Source: Scytonema tolypothrichoides VB-61278
Lineage (GTDB): Bacteria; Cyanobacteriota; Cyanobacteriia; Cyanobacteriales; Nostocaceae
Direction: 5' to 3'
Assembly: GCF_000828085.3 (NCBI RefSeq)
Contig: NZ_JXCA02000002.1
Coordinates: forward strand, 595,684-659,683
Length of the DNA stretch: 64,000 bases
How positions within the stretch are numbered: position 1 is the first letter of the stretch; every line of letters starts with the position of its first letter. This document shows positions 1 through 8,803 of this stretch, piece by piece. The translations under genes were made by a program, and so were the position numbers. The notes under the pieces are model-generated. The model did not search any database, was not told the DNA's origin, and was given only the letters and a program-made list of their open reading frames with translations.

Positions 1-922
1 GCGCATAAGCTGCTACCATATCAGCAGCACCCCGCAGCCAGAGATTACCGCTTTCAATGGCGATCGCCATCCTGCCCAAGCGTTCTTTTTGGTATGGATC
101 GTTTGTATATTCCATGTTCTGGAGATACTGGCGAGTCAAGTCAAACAGTGCTTCCGCCCCACCCAATTGCACCGCAGCAAAGCGAATCACTCCCGCAGAC
201 AACCAAGGCTGGCGAAGGTAGTCCCCTGGCTTAGCAATTAATGAACTTTGTGCCAACTCCACGCCGCTAAAATCTACTTTGTAGCTAGCAGTTGCTCGCA
301 TTCCACAAGGTTGCCACCAATTAGGATCACTGACTGTAGTCACTTCATCCATTGGTACAATGCACATTTGCCAACTACCATCGCTTAAGGCTCCATTCAC
401 AAAGGGACGCTCAACATAACCACATCCCGAACAAAAGGTTTTAGAACCTTCCAGACGATACTTACCATTGTCAAGAGGAATAATCTTGACACCATCAGAT
501 GCTTCTGCATTCCAAACGCCAAAGATTTTGTGGCGATCGCGGGCATCATAAGCATAAGCTGCAATTTGTTCTCTAGTTCCAAAAGTCTGAATCAGTTGCA
601 GTGCATTGACATGCCCCTCATAAACTCGACCCACTGCCAAATTCCCACGCCCCATCTGCTTTAATAGCATGAGTGATTCGTAGGTAACGTTGGCATCAAT
701 TCCTGCACCCCAGCCGCCTAACTCTCGCTGCAAAGGTGCAGCCAGTAAACCTGCTTTTGCAATTCGCTTAAACTCCTTTTCGGGAAAAGCGCCATTGTTA
801 TCAATCGCAGCGGCGTTAGCTGCACAATAATCAGCAATTTCTACAGCATGTGTCAAGGCATCAGCAATGCTTGAGGTGTGGCATTCCTGGATGACAACAT
901 CCTTGGATAGTTGAGCGGTAAT
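1..922 (-). CDS. Acyl-CoA dehydrogenase family protein, C-terminus cut by window edge
   Basis: The reverse strand is open from about position 1000 to the window edge and reads as an acyl-CoA dehydrogenase/DszC-like flavoenzyme. After an N-terminal helical part come the segments FPEKEFKRIAKAGLLAAP and LGGWGAG, then a middle beta domain containing FGVWNAEASDGVKI, then the start of the C-terminal helical domain (VIRFAAVQLGGAEALFDLTRQ). Family members oxidise acyl-CoA or related substrates using FAD or FMN; the substrate here is unknown. No ATG, GTG or TTG occurs in frame near the start. A perfect AGGAGG lies 5 bases before an in-frame ATT at 922, so I placed the start there; upstream stops limit any extension to about 25 codons. 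The ATT start is inference and could instead reflect a mutated start. The 3' end lies outside the window. Confidence 0.8.
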   Translation of the reverse strand, partial: MTAQLSKDVVIQECHTSSIADALTHAVEIADYCAANAAAIDNNGAFPEKEFKRIAKAGLLAAPLQRELGGWGAGIDANVTYESLMLLKQMGRGNLAVGRVYEGHVNALQLIQTFGTREQIAAYAYDARDRHKIFGVWNAEASDGVKIIPLDNGKYRLEGSKTFCSGCGYVERPFVNGALSDGSWQMCIVPMDEVTTVSDPNWWQPCGMRATASYKVDFSGVELAQSSLIAKPGDYLRQPWLSAGVIRFAAVQLGGAEALFDLTRQYLQNMEYTNDPYQKERLGRMAIAIESGNLWLRGAADMVAAYA

Positions 923-1502
923 AGTCGCCTCCTTTGCATAATATTTCTTGATATATTGCTGAAGATAATAAAATTCAGTCGGTAAATACCTCTATCTTCA
1001 GATGGTATCCGTTGAGAGAGGGATTAAGCGCTATATTTGGTTGGAAGAAGTAGCGACATCAGAAAGTTAATTAGGCGCAGCAAGAAAAGCACGGCATTGC
1101 CGTGCTTCTACGGAAAAAGAACAAGCACATCACCTAATTTAATATACGCAACTTATCTGCCTGAGAAAACCAGCCCTGAGGTTGATTTCGGTGTGAACCT
1201 TTGGAAACTTAAGAAGAACGTAGATCGCACCAGAAACGTTGACAAATTATACAATTCGTGCATATTTTTCAGAACATCCCTTTTAGGGGTGGGATTTCGA
1301 GTTATTAGAAACCCGCAAAGCAAAAAACAAATTGTATTTGTTCAGGACAGAAACGCGAATCAGTGTTTTTAAAACGAACCTGGGGTTTTAACAATCTGCG
1401 TTAAGAAAGTTTACAACGTGTCTCCGGAATGCACTTATGGAAAAGTATCATGATCTGCTTGAATGAATCGTAAGATGACAAATAAGATACGGCAACATAA
1501 TC
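923..1502. other. Intergenic region without a convincing gene
   Basis: This stretch separates the acyl-CoA dehydrogenase from the nucleoside hydrolase-like gene. It holds one dispersed palindrome (1087-1107). A 111-codon open frame at 1037-1372 runs through that palindrome and has no recognisable protein features, so I do not call it. The region must contain the two divergent promoters, but I see no element I can assign. Confidence 0.5.
1087..1107. repeat. Perfect palindrome, dispersed repeat
   Basis: The arms AAGCACGGCA and TGCCGTGCTT are separated by one T. Palindromes with this core are a recurrent dispersed repeat in cyanobacterial genomes (recalled, not searched). Confidence 0.7.
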
Positions 1503-3092
1503 ATGTTTCTTTCTCAAATTAAAAATTTCTTCTCAAGCCTGTTGATTACAGCTATTGCAAGTGTCTTTTTCTTACCAACTGCCTCACTTGCTGCCGAGCC
1601 TATTCGCGTTATTCTTGACCAGGATGGAGCATTTGAGGATTTTTATGCATTATTAGTCCTAAGTCTTGCTTCTGGGCAGGATTCTCCTCCCATCAATTTA
1701 ATAGGAGTTACAACATCACCTGTTGGAGAATCTTATTGCAAAAATTCCAATGGTTATCCAGAACTAAAAAAAGCGCTTCTAGGAAATTTTAGTCCTTCAG
1801 AAGGAACAATAGATGGAATCACACAAAAAGTTTTATCCCTGGCAAAATATAACAAAGCAAAAATTTATTCTGGATGTGATGAACAGACCGCAGTCGTTGC
1901 TGTACCGAATGAGGCTGACGATTTTGGAAATCCTATTCCCGGTTCGGGACGTACTCCAGTCAGAGTTCAACTTCCTTTTGGAGGAAGACAAGCTTTAGAA
2001 CCTTGCTTATTTCACAAAGAATTTGTATTTTCTGAACGTGATGTTGTCTGCTGGAATGAGCTTAATAAACCATTTCGAGATGAATCTTTAAAGTATATTC
2101 TTCCTATAGCTCAAGAAGCTTTGAAGGAGTTTCAACTACCAGAACTAGACCTGATTTCACCTAAAAAAAAGGCTTCCGAATTCTTGGCAGATTCCATGTG
2201 TGAAGCTTACAGAAATCATCAGCCTCTGACAATCGTCGCTGTAGGACCTGTCACTAACTTAGCGAGAGCGTATGCAAAAATCGAGAGGAGTCCTCAAAAG
2301 TATGGTTGTCCTAATAAGATGAAACTTTCCGATCTGAGTTCGGTTGTTTCAACCAGATTTATGGGTGGTGCTTGGGATGAAAACAAATCAGACAATTTCG
2401 ATGAGAATGGAAACTACCGTCTGAATGAAGCATTCCCAGTCTGGACTGTAGGTAACGTTTACTTCCAAGATGGAGAACATGTCTTTGGTGAGCATCATTT
2501 ACCATTTCCAGGAACAAATTTTGCAGATATTCAAACAGGAGAACACAAAAAAGTCTTCAATTCGCTTAATAATGCAGAAGTGAATTTTTGGCTTGATGCA
2601 CCTGCAATGGATAAAGTCTTAAATTCAGGAATTCCCGTGTATATCGTCCCATTGAACGCAACGGATGAAGCTAGATTACAAGGGTTTGGCGATCGCCTGA
2701 AAAACAATCCTTCTAGTTGTGCTACTCCTCCTGCGAGGTTTATGCAAAAACTCCAATTTGCAAATAACCCATCTCCAGGAGTTTTTGTCTTTGATACACT
2801 ATTTTTCTGGGATACCTTAGCTGCAACCAGTGTTTGGAATAATTTCGTGAACTTTGAAGATTTTAGCGACCTCGAAATAACAACATTCAGAAACGGTGAT
2901 CCAAATACTGTCACAGGTCAATTATCTGCTAAAGAACTCTTTCGTAGAGACGTTGGAAATTTATTTAGACTGGGACGTGTAAATAATCCTGTCAAAATGG
3001 GGTTATCAGTAAATCCATCTCAAGGAGACCCCAACTTTAAGACAACTATTCAAAACTTGGTATTTGATCTCGTTTGCACTTCAAAGGAATAA
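1503..3092 (+). CDS. Secreted nucleoside hydrolase-like protein
   Basis: The 529-residue product begins with a signal peptide (hydrophobic residues 12-28, likely cleavage after ASLA at about residue 30). It then shows the N-terminal signature of inosine-uridine nucleoside hydrolases in the form D39-Q-D41-G-A-F-E45-D46, where the family usually has DTDxGxDD. Later segments TIVAVGPVTNLARAY and VYIVPLNATDEA match the conserved middle and C-terminal motifs of the fold. The family splits the N-glycosidic bond of ribonucleosides with a Ca2+ bound by the aspartates. Glu at position 45 replaces a usual Asp, so activity and substrate are uncertain. Several Cys residues (for example near 80, 125, 170 and 183) fit an exported, disulphide-bonded protein. 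It is a single gene with no operon partner. Confidence 0.75.
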   Translation: MFLSQIKNFFSSLLITAIASVFFLPTASLAAEPIRVILDQDGAFEDFYALLVLSLASGQDSPPINLIGVTTSPVGESYCKNSNGYPELKKALLGNFSPSEGTIDGITQKVLSLAKYNKAKIYSGCDEQTAVVAVPNEADDFGNPIPGSGRTPVRVQLPFGGRQALEPCLFHKEFVFSERDVVCWNELNKPFRDESLKYILPIAQEALKEFQLPELDLISPKKKASEFLADSMCEAYRNHQPLTIVAVGPVTNLARAYAKIERSPQKYGCPNKMKLSDLSSVVSTRFMGGAWDENKSDNFDENGNYRLNEAFPVWTVGNVYFQDGEHVFGEHHLPFPGTNFADIQTGEHKKVFNSLNNAEVNFWLDAPAMDKVLNSGIPVYIVPLNATDEARLQGFGDRLKNNPSSCATPPARFMQKLQFANNPSPGVFVFDTLFFWDTLAATSVWNNFVNFEDFSDLEITTFRNGDPNTVTGQLSAKELFRRDVGNLFRLGRVNNPVKMGLSVNPSQGDPNFKTTIQNLVFDLVCTSKE

Positions 3093-3150
3093 TTACGGTG
3101 AATGCTGTATTTGATTCCGGTCATATATCATCATTCAGTGGATAGAGTTT

Positions 3151-3245
3151 TATAGCGCTTCTCGTTTGGATCAAATACACAACGATATGTAGAGACGTTG
3201 CATGCAACGTCTCTACCGTATTGCACGCAATTGAAAACCGCTATA
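3151..3245. mobile_element. MITE-like element, copy 1
   Basis: A 95-bp element ends in imperfect inverted repeats beginning TATAGCG (left TATAGCGCTTCTC, right complement TATAGCGGTTTTC). A 28-bp perfect palindrome lies inside at 3189-3216 (arms GTAGAGACGTTGCA and TGCAACGTCTCTAC), followed by TATTGCACGCAA. The same ends and flanks recur at 9514-9614 around a different inner palindrome. It has no coding capacity, so any movement would depend on a transposase elsewhere. Confidence 0.6.
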
Positions 3246-3315
3246 TCGTCCAACATTGGTTTACATCCCACCGCCAAAATGACTACATTATGGCGGGGGA
3301 CTTACGCCAAACTAG

Positions 3316-4203
3316 TTAAATTTCCGCCGAAGCTCGCTCAATCAATCGACGTGCTAAAGTTTGTGTACCTGTATGTTCGTAGTAATTCGTCGATACATCC
3401 AGGAATGCAGCGAGGTAGTCTAGCTTATCATCAGCAAAATCGACAAAATTTTGCAAGTTGTTGGCGACCTTTTGTGGGGTTAAACCATTTGAAGAAACTA
3501 AACCACTCATCCAACCACTCACAGACTGAAAGCTTTCGCCGATAAAGTTCAGTTTGCTGCTAGAATCATTACCTGGAATTGCGTCTCTAATATTCGCAAA
3601 GGTCGAGTTTTGATCTAATTCCTGAGGACTTGTCTGATTAAGTCTAGATAGTGCGCTACTGATGAAGTCTGGACCTAGGGGTATCAAACCATCAAAACAA
3701 ACTAATGCAGCCATGCGGATGAACGATTCACCGCTATATTCACCCAAAGAACCGACAAAATCCCCAATACTGTCTCCAGGAATACCGTTAATTTGGCAGA
3801 AGGCTACTAACTCAGCAACTAATTTCAAGCACAAGTCTATGGTTTGTGCTTTCTCAGCTTTGGGAGTGACTCGGTTTAAAAAACCCAAAAGGGGAATTTT
3901 CTCACCCACTTTGTTTGCTAAAGCGGCTGCACCAAGTGCTTTATCTGTGCTATCAACGGTTTGATAAAGCCACATGGCTCTTTGGTATCCTTGAGAGCGA
4001 TCATTGTAGAGATAAACCGCTCGTTCGCCAATTTGTTGAATCAAATCTTCGTCGTCTTCACCAGTGACAGTTTTGATCGTGTTGACAAAGCCAACTACAT
4101 TTTGCCACTCACCAGGAGCGATAAAATCGAGCGATCGCAATGCCGAAACCGTCAAGTTACTAGTTGGTAGTTCATCAACCAACTCAAAAATTGATTTACT
4201 CAC
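3316..4203 (-). CDS. Conserved cyanobacterial protein of unknown function
   Basis: A 295-residue soluble, mostly helical protein with no signal peptide, membrane segment or catalytic motif that I recognise. The composition is acidic, with several hydrophobic helices (for example around AAALVCFDGLIPLG and KLVAELVAFCQING). Repeated Phe/Leu-rich helical blocks (SIFELVDELP near the start, VGFVNTIKTVTG, NLQNFVDFADDKLDYLAAFLD near the end) suggest an all-alpha bundle. It reads like a protein conserved across filamentous cyanobacteria, but I cannot name a domain. It is followed after 78 bp on the other side by the lipoprotein gene upstream on the same strand, so the two could be cotranscribed; this is inference. 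Confidence 0.6.
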   Translation of the reverse strand: MSKSIFELVDELPTSNLTVSALRSLDFIAPGEWQNVVGFVNTIKTVTGEDDEDLIQQIGERAVYLYNDRSQGYQRAMWLYQTVDSTDKALGAAALANKVGEKIPLLGFLNRVTPKAEKAQTIDLCLKLVAELVAFCQINGIPGDSIGDFVGSLGEYSGESFIRMAALVCFDGLIPLGPDFISSALSRLNQTSPQELDQNSTFANIRDAIPGNDSSSKLNFIGESFQSVSGWMSGLVSSNGLTPQKVANNLQNFVDFADDKLDYLAAFLDVSTNYYEHTGTQTLARRLIERASAEI

Positions 4204-4281
4204 AATATAGACTCCTAAATTATTTTCTGCTGACTCAGGATTTCAGTTCTCAAACTCCTAAACTGCTTGTCTTTGTTTTAG

Positions 4282-4812
4282 CTATTGGGCTTTAGCGAGT
4301 CGCGCCAAACCACCTAAGTTAAATTTCTGTATCCAAGCTTCGCGTTCAGCCTCTGTAAATGACGGGTCGCGAGATTGCACTTTTACTTGATAGCGATTAG
4401 CAACTAAAATAGCAGTACCAGTACTCCCCTGACTAACAGCTGGATATCCCGCTATTGTCTTTGGGCTGTTCACGAATTTTGCTGCTGGGTTTGCGGCACC
4501 TTTGACTGCTTGTGTATCATTCACCGAAAGTACAGCTAGGTCTTTACCGTCTTTTTTCAATTTTGCTTCAGCAAAGCCTTTTTTCTCTTGAGTATAGACG
4601 CGCTGGTAGCCAGCCTCAGCACTTGGGAAAAATTTGTTAAATTCGCTACCTTGAGTTGAATCTTTCGCAACTGCCTGACCACTTCTTTGTCGGCTGCTTT
4701 CCTGCTGTGCCTGGTCAAAACGTCCAGGAGTCTTCGGTGCACAGGCTGTTGTAAACAGTAACAAACATAACAACAAAGCTGCTAAAACTCTCCGAGCACG
4801 GGGGAAAAACAT
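4282..4812 (-). CDS. Small lipoprotein, function unknown
   Basis: The 176-residue product starts with a basic n-region (RARR), a Leu-rich core (residues 9-20) and a lipobox ending TTAC with Cys24. That predicts signal peptidase II processing and lipid anchoring. The mature part is rich in Gln, Lys and Ala and has a segment FFPSAEAGYQRVYTQEKKGFAEAKL followed by a beta-rich region. No enzymatic motif is visible. It lies 78 bp upstream of the unknown gene at 3316-4203 on the same strand and downstream of the methyltransferase gene. Localisation is well supported; the role is unknown. Confidence 0.7.
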   Translation of the reverse strand: MFFPRARRVLAALLLCLLLFTTACAPKTPGRFDQAQQESSRQRSGQAVAKDSTQGSEFNKFFPSAEAGYQRVYTQEKKGFAEAKLKKDGKDLAVLSVNDTQAVKGAANPAAKFVNSPKTIAGYPAVSQGSTGTAILVANRYQVKVQSRDPSFTEAEREAWIQKFNLGGLARLAKAQ

Positions 4813-4920
4813 ATTGGACTCCTCTTTTTGCTTGGCTTTCTGTGAAAATTATCGACGTTTCTTTTGGCTAATACCTGGAAAATTTACTTTTTGATGACTC
4901 TTTTTCGCAATTACCGATAA

Positions 4921-5574
4921 CTAAGGACTACGGTAAGCAATAACAGCATAAAACGGATCGCCTCCTGCGACACCCATCCACTGTAAGAAATTAGGAAGAC
5001 TTGACTGACGAGCAATTACCTCTGGAGGCGTGAATCCTGGAACAGCAGAGAAATAACTTTTTACTAATTCCACTCTACTGGCTTCTGTACCCTCTCGCCA
5101 CGCTTGAATTGCCTTTTCAAAAAACATGCGGTTAGAAAAGCTGAAAATTGCCACACCACCGGGTTTGAGGATGCGGTGAATTTCTGAAAAGACCGCTTCT
5201 GGATACTGTAAATACTGTACTGAAACGCAGTTAAGAACAGCATCAAAATCTTGGTCTTTGAGGGGGAGTTGAGGATTTTCGTTAAGATTTTGGACAAAGT
5301 AATGATTTAATTGAGGATTCCGTGCTAGTTCCTCTGCATTGAGTCCGTGTCCCTCAACATGGGCAAAAGGTATCTCTTGTGGTAGATGTGACACCCAACT
5401 GCTCATCATGTCCAAAATACGGGTATTGGGTTTGAGGCGATCGCGATATAAATCCGTCAGCTGTTGAATAAAACCTTCGTCCACATGAGTGACGAAGCGG
5501 GGATATTCATAAAATAGCTTGTCGTCTGTGCTGTCTAGCTTAGTGCGTTCGTCTGGTTTCAGGGGCATAAACAT
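4921..5574 (-). CDS. Class I SAM-dependent methyltransferase
   Basis: A 217-residue Rossmann-type methyltransferase. Motif I is the variant TRILDMMSSWVSHLP (about residues 50-65), in place of the usual glycine-rich loop. It is followed by an acidic strand end (VEGHGLNAEELA), the segment DFDAVLNCVSVQYL (motif IV, about 109-121) and RILKPGGVAIFSF (post-motif region typical of UbiE/COQ5-like enzymes). The methyl acceptor cannot be told from sequence. The divergent neighbour begins 115 bp away. The DMMSSWVSHLP variant is, as far as I recall, shared by a family common in cyanobacteria and plants and is not a sign of decay. Confidence 0.8.
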   Translation of the reverse strand: MFMPLKPDERTKLDSTDDKLFYEYPRFVTHVDEGFIQQLTDLYRDRLKPNTRILDMMSSWVSHLPQEIPFAHVEGHGLNAEELARNPQLNHYFVQNLNENPQLPLKDQDFDAVLNCVSVQYLQYPEAVFSEIHRILKPGGVAIFSFSNRMFFEKAIQAWREGTEASRVELVKSYFSAVPGFTPPEVIARQSSLPNFLQWMGVAGGDPFYAVIAYRSP

Positions 5575-5688
5575 CTTTTAAGAACAAGTTTTTCCAATTT
5601 TTCCAAAGTTTTGTCAATTTTGATTCCGTTTAGTGGAAACAATTGATATATCACCATACGTATTTTAAAAATAGACACAAAAATATTC

Positions 5689-7419
5689 ATGAGCCAAAAG
5701 AAGAATTTGGCTGCCCACGATTTTATGTTACATAGACTACACTTGTTTCAAACTACCAAGCTTACCATCGGCTTTTTACGTGCTTTTCCTCAGGTTTGGC
5801 TGTTAATTTGGGCACTACCATTATTGCTGTTCAGTTCTGGGGAGAGTAGCCTGATGGCGCATGATGAAGGGCTTTATGCTTGGCGATCGCGCCTGATGAT
5901 AGACACTGGTGATTGGATACATCCTTGGACAACTCCCCACCATAAAACCCCTGGTCCCTATTGGTTAATTGCGAGTTGTTACAGATTATTTGGCATCAGT
6001 GAAGGGAGTGTGCGCTTGCCAAGCATGATTGCTGGTGTCCTCAGCATACTACTTGTCTATGAAATAGGCAAAATTCTTCTTGGGAAAAAACTTGCTTGGC
6101 TTGCTGCGGCAATTTTGAGTGTAGAATTTCTCTGGCTACAATACTGCCGTTTAGGCACACCCGATGTGCCTGTTATTTTCCTGATTCTTTTCGCGATTTG
6201 GTCTTTACTAAAAGCAGAATTAGATCCTAAATATGGCTTTGTTTGGTGCTTTCTTACTGGTTTGAGTTTTGGCTTGGGCTTTTTAGTCAGAAGCTTTATG
6301 ATTTTTTTGCCAATCATAGCTTTGCTACCCTATCTCATATGGGAACATCGCCGTCATCGTCATCTTGCAAACCCAATGTTGTATTTCGGGTTCGTGGTAG
6401 GGTTAATTCCTACCTTTCTCTGGTTATGGTTTAGCTGGTTACGATACGGTGATGATAGTTTTGGACAATTAATTAACTTTGTTCTCAAATTAGGTTCTGG
6501 TGAACGCGCTCACAATGGGTTAGGGTTTTATTTCTGGGATATACCCCTAAAAGCATTTCCTTGGTTTTTTTTCAGTCTTTTAGGGTTAGTTTTGCTCATT
6601 CGTCGTCCTATTCCTCGCTATCATCTCCTATTAGTTGGCTATCCGCTCACTTTGTTTGCCGAACTAAGTTTTTTTTCCACTCGTTTATCCCACTACAGTC
6701 TTTTGCTGTATCCATTCATCGCTTTGTTTGCTGCTGTAGGGTTAAATTGGCTGAGTGCTGGGATGAGAAAACAACACAGACCAAGGGAAGCAGGGGAAGC
6801 AGGGGAAGCAAGGCGAGAAATGACTTTCTTATCCTCTTCATCGTCCTCATCCCCAGTTCCTCCCATTTGTTTTCCTCGCAATCTGAGTTATGCCTTTGGC
6901 GTACTAGGTGTTTTGCTGTTAGTCGTGGGAATGGTGGCTTTTGTTTGGGGTGATGCACAAGTTGATAAGTACGCTACCGTGGCATTGGTATCAGGAACCA
7001 GTTGGTTAATATTACCTTTAGTATGGATTGGTCGTTACCACCTGGGCAAAAAGTCTCTAACTTCTCGTTACTGGTTAGCGAGTTGGTTAATTCCTGTTTG
7101 GATATCTTTGGCTGCTGCTGGTAGCAGTGGTTTTCTGGGCGACTACAACCCTGATGTCAAAGCCTTTATCCAACAACCTACAATTGCTCAAGTTTTACAC
7201 TCATCTGCTGTTAATTTTGTAGACATAAGAGGCAAATCTGATGTATTACTCAAATTTTATACTCCCCATCACGGCAAGCGAGTACATCAAGTTTCGGAAC
7301 TTCCACCTTTAAGCTATGCTTGGGTTTCTGTCAAACAGATGGCTAATTTATCTCAGCGTCATCGAGTTCTGGGTAGTGTGCAAGATGTCAGTTTAATAGA
7401 ACTTCTGAATCAGTTTTGA
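5689..7419 (+). CDS. GT39/ArnT-type membrane glycosyltransferase with low-complexity insertion
   Basis: A 576-residue polytopic membrane protein of the dolichyl-phosphate-mannose mannosyltransferase/ArnT class (GT-C fold). These enzymes transfer sugar from a polyprenyl-phosphate donor on the periplasmic side. After a first membrane helix (about 33-50) comes the conserved acidic pair D59-E60 in AHDEGLYAWRS, then HKTPGPYWLIAS and roughly ten more membrane helices. A hydrophilic C-terminal region starts at about residue 490. Residues about 362-390 are low complexity (EAGEAGEARRE followed by a Ser run). They are encoded by a short tandem GGAAGCAGG-type repeat at about 6783-6815, which looks like an in-frame insertion. 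Acceptor and sugar are unknown. Confidence 0.8.
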   Translation: MSQKKNLAAHDFMLHRLHLFQTTKLTIGFLRAFPQVWLLIWALPLLLFSSGESSLMAHDEGLYAWRSRLMIDTGDWIHPWTTPHHKTPGPYWLIASCYRLFGISEGSVRLPSMIAGVLSILLVYEIGKILLGKKLAWLAAAILSVEFLWLQYCRLGTPDVPVIFLILFAIWSLLKAELDPKYGFVWCFLTGLSFGLGFLVRSFMIFLPIIALLPYLIWEHRRHRHLANPMLYFGFVVGLIPTFLWLWFSWLRYGDDSFGQLINFVLKLGSGERAHNGLGFYFWDIPLKAFPWFFFSLLGLVLLIRRPIPRYHLLLVGYPLTLFAELSFFSTRLSHYSLLLYPFIALFAAVGLNWLSAGMRKQHRPREAGEAGEARREMTFLSSSSSSSPVPPICFPRNLSYAFGVLGVLLLVVGMVAFVWGDAQVDKYATVALVSGTSWLILPLVWIGRYHLGKKSLTSRYWLASWLIPVWISLAAAGSSGFLGDYNPDVKAFIQQPTIAQVLHSSAVNFVDIRGKSDVLLKFYTPHHGKRVHQVSELPPLSYAWVSVKQMANLSQRHRVLGSVQDVSLIELLNQF

Positions 7420-7751
7420 ATTTTAGTTGCGTTTTGTAAACTTTATTTGAGGAAAAGCTAAGTAAGATAAAAAATAAGGTACCAAGTGATGTAGTGCTGC
7501 ATACTAGTTCAGGAATACAAAATCTTACGCAAGACCAACCACAAATCCACTTGAACTTTTTCGAGTGGCAGGTGTGAAAGCTCGCTGATGGTAATTTTTC
7601 CTCAAGAGCGATCGTCCGTATACGCAAGCGCCTGTTGTTTGCTGAACAGGCTGACGCTAATCTCCGATTCGGGACAATCAAGCTACGCTTGGTTGGGTAA
7701 TGGATAGCTCTAGAAGATTTGCTTAAGTTTTTAACAAGGAGCAGAATATAG
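7420..7751. other. Intergenic region, no gene seen
   Basis: This is the upstream region of the GTPase gene, containing at most short open frames on either strand. The 3' end supplies an AAGGAG Shine-Dalgarno sequence about 11 bases before the GTPase ATG. I see no tRNA or clear terminator for the preceding glycosyltransferase. Confidence 0.4.
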
Positions 7752-8297
7752 ATGGAAATCCTACGTATAGTGGTGACAGGAGGTGTGGGTGCGGGGAAAA
7801 CAACTTTGATTCGGACAATTAGTGAAATAGAAGTTGTGGATACTGAGAGGAAAGCGACAGATGAAGTTGGACTACTGAAGAAAACAACCACAGTCACTTT
7901 GGATTTTGGGCGGCTGACTATAGGATCAAATCAATCACTTCACCTGTATGGCACACCAGGACAAAGTAGATTTGACTATATGTGGGAGATATTGATTGCA
8001 AAAGCCCACGCTTACATTTTGCTAGTAGCAGCTCACCGTCCACACCATTTTCGCTATGGTCGTAAACAACTCAACTTTATGAATCAACGGGTGCAAATTC
8101 CGTATTTGATTGGGCTGACTCATACTGATTGCCCGGATGCATGGGAAGCGGAAGATGTGGCGATCGCCTTAGGACTGGACGATGAGAAAACTCGACCACC
8201 AATAATTACAGTCAATGCTACCGAGGTGACTTCGGTCAAACAAGCTTTGAGTGCACTCGTCGAACAATTTGCTAACTACTACCAGCACACCACCTGA
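7752..8297 (+). CDS. Ras/MglA-like small GTPase
   Basis: A 181-residue P-loop protein. G1 is GGVGAGKT (residues 10-17), a G2-like Thr run lies at 45-47, and G3 is GTPGQ (67-71), matching the DTxGQ form of Ras/MglA/Arf proteins. The G4 position reads THTD (123-126), where guanine-specific GTPases usually have [NT]KxD. VNA at 154-156 may serve as G5. Proteins of this type are annotated in bacteria as ATP/GTP-binding proteins and work as nucleotide switches with roadblock/LC7 partners, as MglA does with MglB. It opens a same-strand cluster containing two roadblock genes, three V4R genes and a DUF4388 gene, which supports a signalling role. The start has AAGGAG upstream. Confidence 0.85.
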   Translation: MEILRIVVTGGVGAGKTTLIRTISEIEVVDTERKATDEVGLLKKTTTVTLDFGRLTIGSNQSLHLYGTPGQSRFDYMWEILIAKAHAYILLVAAHRPHHFRYGRKQLNFMNQRVQIPYLIGLTHTDCPDAWEAEDVAIALGLDDEKTRPPIITVNATEVTSVKQALSALVEQFANYYQHTT

Positions 8298-8803
8298 TAG
8301 CTGGCGCTTTGATGCCTACAAATGCTTGCCTCAACAAATAACTGTTTCTAAGCGAACTGTCTTGTATGGAATCTACCTTAAGGTGTATTTTCAGCCCTTT
8401 ATCCCAAAAAATCCGTAATTATCCTGAATAAATGTCGTTTTTAATGTTATTTTAAATGGAGGTATCAGGCAGCAAATAACCACCTGAGCACTAGCTCCTG
8501 AACCTGTCCAGATAGCCGTAAAACATTTGGAGCTAAATGGAATTTGGGTGCAAGACGTTCCATAAAGCAGCGACTTAAGTACAAACTCGTAAGCAGGATG
8601 TGAACGAGTGTTTGTTGAGCGCTAGAAATGGAGACCGGTTTTCCATTGTAGAGACTGGTAAAACCAGTGCTGCAGGGATCCAGTCCGTTGCCGAGAGTAA
8701 TGCCCTTCGGGTTAAAAATTTGCCCGCAAGGGACAGGTATTTTATGGCACGTCAAAAAACGAAAGCATCTATCTACAAGTTTTGGACAAACATTTCTTTC
8801 TCT
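8298..8803. other. Intergenic region upstream of first V4R gene
   Basis: About 500 bp lie between the GTPase and the V4R core. The V4R frame stays open upstream to a GTG at 8600, with other in-frame ATGs at 8744 and 8819. The upstream part shows no family resemblance, so most of this stretch is probably leader. AAGGGA lies 10 bases before the ATG at 8744, which makes that start possible. No other feature was recognised. Confidence 0.4.

Noticed and set aside
1037-1372. 111-codon open frame on the plus strand
   Set aside because: It runs through a dispersed palindrome, has no ribosome-binding site and shows no protein-like domain pattern.
8600-8803. Longer N-terminus for V4R protein 1 from the GTG at 8600
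   Set aside because: The extra 68 residues have no counterpart in the two paralogues and no strong ribosome-binding site lies at the GTG. The start at 8744 remains possible.
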